From assembly GCF_015350805.1 (NCBI RefSeq), contig NZ_JADKSG010000001.1, positions 1,302,001 to 1,366,000 on the forward strand: a DNA stretch of 64,000 bases, read 5' to 3'. This stretch comes from Herbiconiux sp. VKM Ac-1786. Lineage in GTDB: Bacteria; Actinomycetota; Actinomycetes; Actinomycetales; Microbacteriaceae. The notes under the pieces were generated by a model. The model was not told the DNA's origin. It saw only the letters and a program-made list of their open reading frames with translations, and did no database searches. Positions 49,381-57,917 of the stretch are shown here, piece by piece. Within the stretch, counting starts at the first letter, position 1. Each line of letters begins with the position of its first letter. Made by a program: the position numbers and the translations under genes.

Positions 49381-51018
49381 CTATCCTCCCGTGCGCGGCT
49401 CCGGGTTCCCGCCGGCGTACTCGCGGAACAGCTCGTGCTCGCGCTCCCGCCGCGGATAGAAGAGGAACACCAGCACCGCCCCGATCAGCATGGTGAGCAT
49501 CCCGGTCGCGTAGGCCCAGTCGGCCCCGTCGAGGAACGACTGCCGTGCGGCCGAGACGATGCCGTCGGCGTAGTCGGGGTACTGCTTCGCGATCGACACC
49601 GCCCCGTCGAACGACTTCTGCAGCTGTGCGGCCACGCTCGAGGTCACCTCGGACTGCACGTCGGCGGGAGCATCCGCTATCGACCGCGCGATGGCCGCCG
49701 AGTAGCCGGCCGTGAGGATCGCCCCCAGCACCGACTGCATGATCGAGCCGCCGAGGTCGCGTTGCAGGTCGGAGGTGCCCGAGGCCATGCCCGCCCGCTC
49801 GACCGGCACCGAGTCGGTGAGCGAGCGCGACGACGGCGGGCCGGCGAGCCCCACCCCGATGCCGATCAGGGCGTAACCGACGCCGACGGGCAGATAGCTG
49901 ATCCCGACGTCCCAGAACAGCAGCATCGTGAGGAACCCGAGCAGGCAGAACGCGAACCCCAGCAGGAACACCACGCGCGCCCCGAACCGCAGCACCAGCC
50001 GGCTCGACAGCGGCGCCGCGAGCACCATCAGCAGAGCCGCGGGCAGGATGCTCGCCCCCGCCTCGAGCGCCGAGTACTGCAGCACGTTCTGCAGGAACAG
50101 CTGCCCCACGTACATCGCGCCCATCAGCGACCCGAACACGATGATGCCGCCGACGGCCGCCACCCAGAAGGTGCGGCGGGCGGCGATGCGCAGGTCGTAG
50201 AGCGGATGCGCGGCCCGCCGCTGCCGCAGCACGAACCCGATTCCCGCCACCACCGCGACGGCACCGAGCCCGAGGGCGAACAGCTGCGCCCCGGGCACCG
50301 CGGCGAAATTGATCGCCAGCACCAGCGCGGCGACCAGCACGATCGACAGCACGCCGCCGAGGTTGTCCACCGGATCGGTGCCCTCGTTCACCTTCGCGGG
50401 CACCACGAGCAGCACGATCACGAGCGTCACCGCCGCGAGCGGGATGGTCATCAGGAAGACCGCGCTCCAGTCGAAGACGCCGATCAGGTAGCCGGACGCG
50501 AGCGGGCCGAGGGCCGAGATGGCGCCGCCGAGCCCCGACCACAGCGCGATCGCGGCGATGCGCTTCGGGCCGGTCCAGAGCGCGGCGATCAGCGCGAGGG
50601 TGGTCGGGTAGGCCATGCCGGCGGCGACCCCGCCGAAGACGCGGGCCAGGAAGAGCACCTCGATGCCCGGCGCGAGGGCGGCGATCAGCGCCGCGGGGAT
50701 GCTGAGCGCGAGGCCGAGAACGAGCATCCGCTTTCGCCCGTAGCGGTCGCCGAGGGCGCCGAGGTAGAGCACGGAGCCGGCGAGGCCGAGCGAGAAGCCG
50801 ACCGCCACGAGGTTGAGCGCGGTCTGCGAGGCGTCGAAGGCCTGCCCGATCGACGGCAGCGCGACGTTCGCGACCGACAGGTTCAGGTTGGCGACGCCCG
50901 ACGCGAGGATGAGCGCGAGCAGCACGAGCCCGCCGCGCGCGGGCGCGCTCCCGCCCGCCGCGCTCCCGCCTACCGCGCTCCCGGCCGCCGTCGTGACACG
51001 TGCCCGCTCTGCACCCAT
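49381..51018 (-). CDS. MFS drug exporter, 14-helix type
   Basis: A 545-residue DHA2-type major facilitator. Motif A is LGALGDRYGRKRMLVLGLAL and motif C-like GGAISALGPLASGYLIG is present; the ATG is preceded by GGGAGGGG. A soluble stretch between helices 13 and 14 (about residues 440-500, DAPADVQSEVTSSVAAQLQKSF) is typical of the EmrB/QacA group. The N-terminal 28 residues are Gly/Ala-rich and outside the membrane. Cotranscribed with the MBL gene behind it. Confidence 0.9.
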   Translation of the reverse strand: MGAERARVTTAAGSAVGGSAAGGSAPARGGLVLLALILASGVANLNLSVANVALPSIGQAFDASQTALNLVAVGFSLGLAGSVLYLGALGDRYGRKRMLVLGLALSIPAALIAALAPGIEVLFLARVFGGVAAGMAYPTTLALIAALWTGPKRIAAIALWSGLGGAISALGPLASGYLIGVFDWSAVFLMTIPLAAVTLVIVLLVVPAKVNEGTDPVDNLGGVLSIVLVAALVLAINFAAVPGAQLFALGLGAVAVVAGIGFVLRQRRAAHPLYDLRIAARRTFWVAAVGGIIVFGSLMGAMYVGQLFLQNVLQYSALEAGASILPAALLMVLAAPLSSRLVLRFGARVVFLLGFAFCLLGFLTMLLFWDVGISYLPVGVGYALIGIGVGLAGPPSSRSLTDSVPVERAGMASGTSDLQRDLGGSIMQSVLGAILTAGYSAAIARSIADAPADVQSEVTSSVAAQLQKSFDGAVSIAKQYPDYADGIVSAARQSFLDGADWAYATGMLTMLIGAVLVFLFYPRREREHELFREYAGGNPEPRTGG

Positions 51019-51099
51019 CTGCAGCGACCCCTCCCGCGGCGCCCGGCGGCACCTGGCATGACAGTAGCGTCCGGGCGGGCGGGCACGCCAGATCGCCGG

Positions 51100-52164
51100 T
51101 CAGGCGGGGGCGGGGCCCGTCGTGTCGCCGAGGCGGAGCTCGCAGGCGAACTGGAGGGAGTGCACCTCCGCGCCCGCGATCAGCGCCGCCACCGCCTCGC
51201 CCGCCTCGCGGCCCTTGTCGGCGGCGGGCTGGCGCATCGTGGTGAGCTCGTGGCCGGTCAGGCCGTCGATGCGCACGCCGTCGAAGCCGGTCACCGAGAG
51301 GTCGCCGGGCACCCGGAGCCCGCGCTCCTCGGCCGCCCGCAGCACGCCCACCGCGAGCAAGTCGCTCTGCGCCATGATCGCGGTCGGCCGTTCGGTGGGA
51401 GGCACGTCGAGCAGTGCACCGGCGGCCGCGGCGCCGTTCTCGACCAGGTTGAACCCCGCGGTGTACGCGGTCAGCTCGGGGAAGACCCGGGCCGCCCCGC
51501 GCAGCCGGTCGGCCGTCACCGGCGCCGTGATGTCCGGAAGCTCGTCGAGGCTCACCCGACGCGCGGCGCGTTCGGGATCGACGCCGAGCAGCACGCTGCC
51601 CACACGCCGGTGCCCGAGCCCGTGCAGGTGCCGGGCGAGCTCCTCCGAGGCGTTCACGTTGTCGAGCCCGATGTCGACCACGCCCGCGCGCTCCCCACCC
51701 TCGATCGACACGAGCGGGATGCCCCGCCGCCCCAACGAGGCGATGACGTCGTCGAGCACGGTGCTGCACCCCATCAGCACGGCGGCGTCGACCGCGGCCG
51801 AGCGGATGCCCTCCCCCACCGCTCCCGTCTCGGTGAGCAGCAGCAGGCCGTTGCTGTCCACGCCGAGACCGTCGGCGATGCCGTCCAGCGTCTGCACGTT
51901 GACCGGGTCGCGGAACGCGTGCAGCAGCTTCTCGTCGAAGACGATGCCGACCACCCCCGAGCGCCCCTGCCGGAGCGACCGGGCCCGCGGATCCGGACCG
52001 CCGTAGCCGAGCTCGGCCGCCGCCGCGAGCACCCGGTCCTTCGTCGCCGGCGAGACCGGCCCGGCGCCGCTGAAGGCCAGCGACGCGGTCGAACGGGACA
52101 CGCCGGCGCGCTCCGCCACGTGCGACAGGGTCGCGCGGTGCGCGCCTTGCGAGTCGCGGGTCAT
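51100..52164 (-). CDS. LacI-family regulator
   Basis: A 354-residue repressor. Residues 12-60 carry the helix-turn-helix (LSHVAERAGVSRSTASLAFSGAGPVSPATKDRVLAAAAELGY) and residues 65-340 the sensor domain (GVVGIVFDEKLLHAF, VDAAVLMGCSTVLDDVIASLGRRGIPLVSIEGG, AIMAQSDLLAVGVLRAAEERG, LSVTGFDGVRIDG). TACAGT (52178-52173) ends eight bases before the ATG. It is divergent from an MFS gene and two abutting operators lie in the gap, so it should repress that transporter and itself. Confidence 0.92.
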   Translation of the reverse strand: MTRDSQGAHRATLSHVAERAGVSRSTASLAFSGAGPVSPATKDRVLAAAAELGYGGPDPRARSLRQGRSGVVGIVFDEKLLHAFRDPVNVQTLDGIADGLGVDSNGLLLLTETGAVGEGIRSAAVDAAVLMGCSTVLDDVIASLGRRGIPLVSIEGGERAGVVDIGLDNVNASEELARHLHGLGHRRVGSVLLGVDPERAARRVSLDELPDITAPVTADRLRGAARVFPELTAYTAGFNLVENGAAAAGALLDVPPTERPTAIMAQSDLLAVGVLRAAEERGLRVPGDLSVTGFDGVRIDGLTGHELTTMRQPAADKGREAGEAVAALIAGAEVHSLQFACELRLGDTTGPAPA

Positions 52165-52178
52165 GGTCGATACTGTAG

Positions 52179-52192
52179 TCGAATCGATTCGA
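52179..52192. promoter_or_regulatory. LacI operator 1, perfect palindrome
   Basis: TCGAATCGATTCGA is a perfect 14-bp palindrome between the divergent lacI and MFS genes. A second copy follows without a gap. Confidence 0.75.
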
Positions 52193-52206
52193 TCGAAACG
52201 ATTCGA
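52193..52206. promoter_or_regulatory. LacI operator 2
   Basis: TCGAAACGATTCGA differs from the perfect palindrome at 52179-52192 by one base and abuts it, so the two operator centres are 14 bp apart. Confidence 0.7.
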
Positions 52207-52253
52207 TTTTCCCGACGATTGCCCGGCCCCACCCCGAGTCAGCGAGGATTCCC

Positions 52254-53471
52254 ATGACGACCACGACGCTCACGCTCCGCCAGCTGCACGCCTGGCGCAA
52301 CGCGATCTTCGTCATCTTCGCCCTCAGCGGCGTCTCCATCGCCAGCTGGGTCGCCCGGCTGCCCGCCGTGCGCGACCAGCTCGGCATCGACACCGCCCAG
52401 GTGGGCCTGCTGATCTTCGCCATGTCGGCGGGATCGGTGATCGGGCTGATCGCCGCCCCGCCGATCATGGCGCGCATCGGCGCCCGAGCGGGCATGGTAC
52501 TGGTGCTGGGCCTCGTCTCGGTGGGCCTCGTGGGCATCGGGCTCGGCACCGACACGCTCGTCACCCCGGCCGTCGTCGCGATCGGCCTCGCCGTCTTCGG
52601 CTTCGGCAACGGTGCGGTCGACGTGATGATGAACGTCGAGGGCGCCGCGGCCGAGCGCGCGATCGGCAAGACGCTGATGCCGCTGATGCACGCGTTCTTC
52701 AGCTTCGGAACGGTCGCCGGCGCCGGCATCGGGGCCCTCGCCTCCGCCCTCTCGGTGCCGGTCGTGGCGCACCTCGCGGTGATGGCCGTCGTGGTGCTGG
52801 TGGCCGCGTTCGTCGCCATCCGCTTCGTGCCGAAGGGCGCCGAGGCCGCCGAGCTCGACGACACCCCGAAGAAGCCGCTCCGCGAGCGCCTAGCCGACTC
52901 GCTCGGCGTCTGGCGCGACGTGCGCCTGCTCGCCATCGGCATCATCATGCTCGGCATGGCCTTCGCGGAGGGATCGGCGAACGACTGGCTGGCCATCGCC
53001 ATGGTCGACGGCTACGACCAGTCGAACACCACGGGCGCGATCGCGTTCGGCGTCTTCACCGTCTCGATGACGATCGGCCGCGTCGCCGGCGGCCCGGTGC
53101 TCGACCGCTTCGGTCGGGTGCCAGTGCTGCGGGGGAGCGCCGGGCTGGCCGTGCTCGGACTGCTGCTGTTCATCTTCGCGCCCGCGCCCTGGCTGGCCTT
53201 CGTCGGCGCCGCGTTCTGGGCGCTCGGCTCGTCGCTCGGATTCCCCGTCGGCATGTCGGCCGCGGCCGACACCCCCGACCCGCAGCGTTCGGCGGCCCGC
53301 GTCAGCGCGGTCGCGATCATCGGCTACACCGCCTTCCTCGTGGGCCCGCCGGTGATCGGCCTGCTCGGGCACGAGTTCGGCATCCTGCACGCGCTGCTGC
53401 TCGTGCTCGTGCTCGTGCTGCTCGCCGGGCTCGCCTCGCCCGCGGCCCGGGAGCGCGCGCCCCGCCCCTGA
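52254..53471 (+). CDS. MFS transporter, YbjJ/FucP-like
   Basis: A 405-residue major facilitator with twelve predicted helices. It begins [30 protein letters not shown], and has [43 protein letters not shown], a segment typical of the YbjJ/sugar-porter-like branch. The substrate is unknown. It is divergent from a LacI repressor and a tandem palindromic operator lies about 50 bases upstream. Downstream (53472-53547) is a GC-rich gap with the direct repeat CCGGCCGGGCGG. Confidence 0.88.
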   Translation: MTTTTLTLRQLHAWRNAIFVIFALSGVSIASWVARLPAVRDQLGIDTAQVGLLIFAMSAGSVIGLIAAPPIMARIGARAGMVLVLGLVSVGLVGIGLGTDTLVTPAVVAIGLAVFGFGNGAVDVMMNVEGAAAERAIGKTLMPLMHAFFSFGTVAGAGIGALASALSVPVVAHLAVMAVVVLVAAFVAIRFVPKGAEAAELDDTPKKPLRERLADSLGVWRDVRLLAIGIIMLGMAFAEGSANDWLAIAMVDGYDQSNTTGAIAFGVFTVSMTIGRVAGGPVLDRFGRVPVLRGSAGLAVLGLLLFIFAPAPWLAFVGAAFWALGSSLGFPVGMSAAADTPDPQRSAARVSAVAIIGYTAFLVGPPVIGLLGHEFGILHALLLVLVLVLLAGLASPAARERAPRP

Positions 53472-53547
53472 CCCGGCAGGCAGGCAGGCCGGGCCCGACC
53501 GGCCGGGCGGACCTGTCCGGCCGGGCGGGCAGCTCGCCCCGGGCGGT

Positions 53548-53553
53548 TACGCT
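53548..53553 (+). promoter_or_regulatory. -10 hexamer of a leaderless nucS message
   Basis: TACGCT ends six bases before the nucS GTG at 53560. Confidence 0.5.
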
Positions 53554-53559
53554 CTACTG

Positions 53560-54255
53560 GTGCGTCTCGTCATTGCCACCTGTTCCGTCGACTACGCCGG
53601 CCGCCTCAGCGCCCACCTCCCGCTCGCGAAGCGTCTGCTGATGCTGAAGAGCGACGGCAGCATCCTGGTGCACTCCGACGGCGGCAGCTACAAGCCCCTG
53701 AACTGGATGAGCCCGCCCTGCAGCATTACCGTGCAGGAGCCCGACGCCGACCAGGCCGAGGCCGGCATCACCGAGCTCTGGAAGGTCACCCAGAAGAAGA
53801 CCGACGACGTGCTCGTCGTCTCCCTCTACGACATCGAGCACGACTCGGCGCACGAGCTCGGCATCGACCCGGGCCTCGTGAAGGACGGCGTCGAGGCGCA
53901 CCTGCAGAAGCTCCTCGCCGAGCAGATCGAGCTCCTCGGCGACGGCCACACGCTGGTGCGACGCGAGTACATGACCGCGATCGGCCCCGTCGACATCCTG
54001 GCCCGCGACTCGGCCGGGGCATCCGTCGCCGTCGAGATCAAGCGCCGCGGCGACATCGACGGCGTCGAGCAGCTCACCCGCTACCTCGAGCTGATGAACC
54101 GCGACCCGCACCTCGCCCCCGTGCAGGGCGTCTTCGCCGCGCAGGAGATCAAGCCGCAGGCGCGCACCCTGGCGCTCGACCGCGGCATCCGCTGCGTCAC
54201 GCTCGACTACGACGCCATGCGCGGCCTCGACGACGCCGACTCCCGCCTCTTCTGA
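53560..54255 (+). CDS. nucS: Mismatch endonuclease NucS (EndoMS)
   Basis: A 231-residue nuclease that cuts both strands at mismatches and replaces MutS/MutL repair in actinobacteria. The N-terminal domain begins [21 protein letters not shown]. The nuclease core has [23 protein letters not shown], supplying the catalytic Asp, Glu and Lys, and [12 protein letters not shown]. The C-terminus ends DADSRLF, fitting a beta-clamp binding tail. The GTG start with TACGCT upstream implies a leaderless message. Confidence 0.95.
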   Translation: MRLVIATCSVDYAGRLSAHLPLAKRLLMLKSDGSILVHSDGGSYKPLNWMSPPCSITVQEPDADQAEAGITELWKVTQKKTDDVLVVSLYDIEHDSAHELGIDPGLVKDGVEAHLQKLLAEQIELLGDGHTLVRREYMTAIGPVDILARDSAGASVAVEIKRRGDIDGVEQLTRYLELMNRDPHLAPVQGVFAAQEIKPQARTLALDRGIRCVTLDYDAMRGLDDADSRLF

Positions 54256-54281
54256 GTCAGCGGCCTGGATAGGGTTGGGGG

Positions 54282-54683
54282 GTGGCTTCCCGCAGACCCG
54301 CCTTCCCCAAGTCGTACTCGAACCGGCCGCTGCGCAAGGCGCTCGAGACCTTCGCGGCGCTGCCGAACCGCACGACGCTCGACGCCCTCCTGACCGCGAT
54401 GCGCACGGGCGGCCTCGTGGTCGACATCACCGGCACGACGGATGCGGCCGACCCGCAGCTGCGCACCGTCCTGTCCACGACGGGTGAGCTCGTGCTGCCG
54501 CTGTTCACCTCGATCGCCGAGCTGCGGCTGGCCGTCCCCGAGGAGCAGCGGGCGGCGGCCCAGGCGATGATCCTGCCGGCTCCGGATGCTCTGGCCCTCG
54601 TCTCGACCGCCGACTTCGTCGCCGTGCAGTTCGACGCCGGAACCCTGGGCCAGGTCGTCAAGCGGGAGTTCGTCGAGGCCTGA
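54282..54683 (+). CDS. SseB-family N-terminal domain protein
   Basis: A 133-residue protein resembling the SseB N-terminal domain (LRKALETFAALPNRTTLDALLTAMRTGGLVVDITG, LPLFTSIAELRLAVPEEQRAAAQAMILPAPDALALV). In other bacteria SseB-like proteins have no settled function. The GTG start lies six bases after TAGGGT (54270-54275). It follows nucS by 26 bases. Confidence 0.72.
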   Translation: MASRRPAFPKSYSNRPLRKALETFAALPNRTTLDALLTAMRTGGLVVDITGTTDAADPQLRTVLSTTGELVLPLFTSIAELRLAVPEEQRAAAQAMILPAPDALALVSTADFVAVQFDAGTLGQVVKREFVEA

Positions 54684-54766
54684 GGGCGGCTCGCGCATCC
54701 GCTCGCCCGGCACGACCGCGAACGGGTGGCGGACGCCGCGGACGCCCGGCGCCGCGACGTCGCCGG

Positions 54767-55939
54767 TCAGGCCGTGAAGGCGAGCGCCAGCGTGGCCAGC
54801 GGCACGATGATCACGACCGCGATCAGGCCGAGCCCCATGAAGCGCGGCCACGAGATCGTGACGCCGAGGGCCGTGAGGCGCTGATGCCAGAGCAGGGTCG
54901 CGAGCGAGGCCCACGGGGTGACGAGCGGCCCCAGGTTGACGCCGATCAGCAGCGCGACCAGTCGCAGCTGGCTGCCGGCCTGCGGTTCGAGCACGAGGTA
55001 GGCCGGAAGGTTGTTGATGCCGTTGGCGCTGACCGCCGCGACCGCCGCGAGGTGCAGCAGGCTGAGAGGGTCGTCGCCGGTGCCGCTGACGGATGCGAGC
55101 AGGTCTTCGAGGCCGTTCGCGTGCGCCGCCTCGACCAGCACGAAGAGCCCGAACGCGATGCCGAGCGCCTGCCAGGGCACGAGCGACACCGAGATCGCCT
55201 CGCGCCGGCGCAGCAGGAACGCGCCGAGCAGCAGCACCGCCGCGACCCCGGCGACCCAGGCGACCTCGAGGCCCGAGACGAGCATCGGCAGCAGCAGCAC
55301 GACGATGACGGCCGAGTAGACGAGCAGGCCGCGATCCCGGATGGGCGTGCGCTCCGGGGCGAGGTAGCGCCCGACGAGCCGCGAGCGGTAGACCACGGAC
55401 AGGATCGCCACGCTCACGACCACGCCGACCAGCGCCGGCGCCCAGACGATGCCGAGGAACTGCACCGGACCGCCGTCGAACGAGCGCGCCGCCAGCAGAT
55501 TCGTGAGGTTCGAGACCGGGAGGAAGAGGGAGGCCGTGTTCGCGAGCCAGACCGTGGCGAGCGCGAACGGGATCGGCGAGACCCCGACGTGCAGCGCCAG
55601 CACCACGACCACGGGCGTGACCAGCACGGCGGTGGTGTCGAGCGAGAGGAAGGCGGTGCTGACCACGGCGAGCGCGATCACGAGCAGCCAGAGCGCCCAG
55701 ATGCGGCCGCGGCCCCAGCCCGCGATGCGTTCGGCGAGCGCCGTGAACACCCCGGCGTCGCTGGCGAGCTCGGCGACGATCGTGATGGCGATGACGAAGG
55801 CGAGCACCGGGGCGACGCGTTCGACCAGCGCCGTGAACTCGGGCCACGGCAGCACGCCGGTGGCGACCACGACGACCGCTCCGGCGAGCAGGAGCAGGGT
55901 GATGGCCACGGGGGCGCGGCGTGCGAGGGATGCGACCAT
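54767..55939 (-). CDS. ArsB/SLC13-type ion transporter
   Basis: A 390-residue polytopic protein with about ten helices of the ion-transporter superfamily (ArsB/NhaD/DASS). Two re-entrant loop regions are visible: SLDTTAVLVTPVVVVLALHVG and ATVWLANTASLFLPVSNLTNLLAA in the first half, and ANGINNLPAYLVLEP with NLGPLVTPWASLATLLWH in the second. The substrate could be arsenite, an anion or Na+/H+. TAGACT lies nine bases before the ATG. No arsenic genes are near. Confidence 0.82.
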   Translation of the reverse strand: MVASLARRAPVAITLLLLAGAVVVVATGVLPWPEFTALVERVAPVLAFVIAITIVAELASDAGVFTALAERIAGWGRGRIWALWLLVIALAVVSTAFLSLDTTAVLVTPVVVVLALHVGVSPIPFALATVWLANTASLFLPVSNLTNLLAARSFDGGPVQFLGIVWAPALVGVVVSVAILSVVYRSRLVGRYLAPERTPIRDRGLLVYSAVIVVLLLPMLVSGLEVAWVAGVAAVLLLGAFLLRRREAISVSLVPWQALGIAFGLFVLVEAAHANGLEDLLASVSGTGDDPLSLLHLAAVAAVSANGINNLPAYLVLEPQAGSQLRLVALLIGVNLGPLVTPWASLATLLWHQRLTALGVTISWPRFMGLGLIAVVIIVPLATLALAFTA

Positions 55940-56000
55940 TTCAGGTGGAGTCTAGGGCTGCGAAGCTGCGGGCCCGCTCCGATCAGCCGCGGGGCGACTC

Positions 56001-56006
56001 TAGGAT
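56001..56006 (+). promoter_or_regulatory. -10 hexamer of a leaderless HAD phosphatase message
   Basis: TAGGAT ends seven bases before the GTG at 56014. Confidence 0.5.
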
Positions 56007-56013
56007 TGGGCGG

Positions 56014-56685
56014 GTGACTCAGCAGAACCCGTCCAAGCCGTGGTCGTGCATCCTCTTCGACCTCGACGGAACCATCACCGATTCCGCCCCGGGCATCATC
56101 GGCCGGCTCTCGCGCACCCTGCAGGCGATGGGGCGGCCGGTGCCGCTGCCGGCGGAGCTCGTGGCGTTCGTGGGGCCGCCGATCCTCGACGGGTTCCGCG
56201 ACGTGGCGTCGATGAACGAGGCCGAGGCACGGGAGGCGCTCGTGGTCTACCGCGGGCTCGCCGCCTCGGAAGGTCCGCAGGACGACTCCCGCGTGTACCC
56301 CGGGATGATCGGACTCGTGCGGGCGCTGCACGCCGCGGGCATCCCGCTCGCGATCGCCACGTCGAAGTCGGAGACGCAGGCGCTGCGCATCCTCGAGCAC
56401 CTCGAGGTGGCCGACTGCTTCGAGGTCATCTGCGGCTCGTCGGAGGACGAGACCCGTAGCGCCAAGGCCGACGTCGTGGAGGAGGCGCTCCGCCGCCTTC
56501 GCGAGCAGTCGATCGACCTTACGAACATCGTGATGGTCGGCGACCGCGAGCACGACATCATCGGCGCCGCGGCCCACGGGGTGCCGGTCATCATGGTCGA
56601 GTGGGGCTACGGCTCCCCCGCCGAGTCGGTCGGCGCGATCGCGGTCGTCCACTCGGTCGACCAGCTCCGCACCTCCCTCCTCTAG
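56014..56685 (+). CDS. HAD-family phosphatase (Gph-like)
   Basis: A 223-residue haloacid-dehalogenase-like hydrolase. Motif I is CILFDLDGTITDSAPG, motif II is LAIATSKSETQALRIL, motif III is the Lys in SAKADVVEEALRRL and motif IV is VMVGDREHDIIGA. It is close to phosphoglycolate phosphatase in length and motifs, but the substrate is uncertain. The GTG at 56014 is set by TAGGAT upstream; the frame is open to 55921, but that extension is not HAD-like. A hairpin follows the stop. Confidence 0.88.
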   Translation: MTQQNPSKPWSCILFDLDGTITDSAPGIIGRLSRTLQAMGRPVPLPAELVAFVGPPILDGFRDVASMNEAEAREALVVYRGLAASEGPQDDSRVYPGMIGLVRALHAAGIPLAIATSKSETQALRILEHLEVADCFEVICGSSEDETRSAKADVVEEALRRLREQSIDLTNIVMVGDREHDIIGAAAHGVPVIMVEWGYGSPAESVGAIAVVHSVDQLRTSLL

Positions 56686-56701
56686 CCCCGACCTCCGGGG
56701 C
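56685..56701. terminator. Short hairpin between convergent genes
   Basis: GCCCCG-ACCTC-CGGGGC is a perfect 6-bp stem at the end of the HAD gene and just past the end of the surface-protein gene. It may serve both as a terminator. There is no T-run. Confidence 0.45.
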
Positions 56702-56707
56702 CCGGTG

Positions 56708-57826
56708 TCAGCCGTGCAAGCGGCGACGACGGATGCCCAGCACCACCGCCGCGGCCCCACCCAGCAGCATCACGAGGCCGAAGCCCGACGCCACCATGGG
56801 CGACACCCCCGTGCTCGCGAGCGAGGCCCCCGGCCTGGTCGTCCCACCCCGCCCGGACCCCGCACCCACGCCGCCCGACCCCGAACCACCGGCCCCAGGA
56901 GCCGCCGACGCCGATGACGTCGGCTGCGGAGTACCGGTTGAGGTCGGAGTCGGCGACGGCGAGGTTGTGGACGTCGGAGTCGGGGTGGGCGTCGGGCCGA
57001 CCGCGGCCGCAGCCGTGAACGGAAGCGCCACGACGACGCTCGGTGCCTCAGGGTTGCCGCTCATGGTGCGCCCGGTGATCGTGATGGTTCCCGAGACGCT
57101 CCCCGCCGCGGTCGGGGTGAAGGTCAGGTCGACGGTCGCGCTCTCCATCGGCCGATACGTCGTGCCGGCACCGAATGACGACCCCGTCACCCGAACGGTA
57201 CCCACGGTCGCACCGCCGCTGTCGGTGACCCTGACGTCGCCCTCACTGAATGACAGCGGGTCGATCCCCGCGACCGTGAGCGTCAGCCGCTTGCTGACGG
57301 GAGTGCCCACCGTCACCGACCCGAACCCGAGCGTCGCCGCCCCATCCGGCGTCTTGACGTCGAAGTGGGCCCGCGCAGTCGTGAGCGACTCCGAATGGAA
57401 GGCGAGAGTGAGCGGTGTCATGCCCGGACGATCACTCGACACCATCATCAGCGTCACAGGCTGATTCGCGACCGTCGGCGCCGGCGGCGCGGTCAGCGTC
57501 ACCGAGATGGTTCGACGCTGGCCCGGTGCGATTACGTCTCCGGCCGCGATGGTCGTCGAGACCAAGGAGTAGGGCGACGTCAGGGCCGACAGCGGCGCCG
57601 GATCGATGGTGATCGAGTCGATGCCGTCGTTCAGCAGCTCGATCGTGCGCGGGACTACGCTCCCCTGCTTCACGTACCCGAAGTCTGGGGTCAATCCAGG
57701 GAGGGACACCGAGATCTGGTCACCGGGGGCGGCGGAAGCGGGCGCGACCGCCCCGCCGAGCATGGCCGCCGCGAAGAGGGCGCCCGCGAAGACGGCGGCA
57801 GCACGGGAGCGATGGAGAGAGAACAT
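56708..57826 (-). CDS. LAxTG-anchored surface protein, Ig-like/choice-of-anchor type
   Basis: A 372-residue exported protein. Residues 1-33 are a signal peptide ending APASAAP. Two Ig-like/choice-of-anchor beta domains follow (about 38-130 and 135-270). A Pro/Thr/Ser stalk (PTPTPTSTTSPSPTP) and a Gly/Ser linker lead to LASTG at residues 336-340, a membrane helix and the basic tail RRRRLHG. LAxTG is the signal used by class E sortases of high-GC actinobacteria, so the protein is probably attached to peptidoglycan. The ligand is unknown. Confidence 0.85.
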   Translation of the reverse strand: MFSLHRSRAAAVFAGALFAAAMLGGAVAPASAAPGDQISVSLPGLTPDFGYVKQGSVVPRTIELLNDGIDSITIDPAPLSALTSPYSLVSTTIAAGDVIAPGQRRTISVTLTAPPAPTVANQPVTLMMVSSDRPGMTPLTLAFHSESLTTARAHFDVKTPDGAATLGFGSVTVGTPVSKRLTLTVAGIDPLSFSEGDVRVTDSGGATVGTVRVTGSSFGAGTTYRPMESATVDLTFTPTAAGSVSGTITITGRTMSGNPEAPSVVVALPFTAAAAVGPTPTPTPTSTTSPSPTPTSTGTPQPTSSASAAPGAGGSGSGGVGAGSGRGGTTRPGASLASTGVSPMVASGFGLVMLLGGAAAVVLGIRRRRLHG

Positions 57827-57917
57827 GGCCCCAAACTGCCGCAGAATCGCGAGAGGGCGTTATGAGCAATCACTACTCAACGAGCCTCCACCCAGCAGGC
57901 CTCCGTAGGCTGGACCC

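Noticed and set aside
53470-53547. Possible regulatory repeat upstream of nucS
   Set aside because: CCGGCCGGGCGG occurs twice, but such runs are common at this GC content and it lies next to the end of the previous gene.
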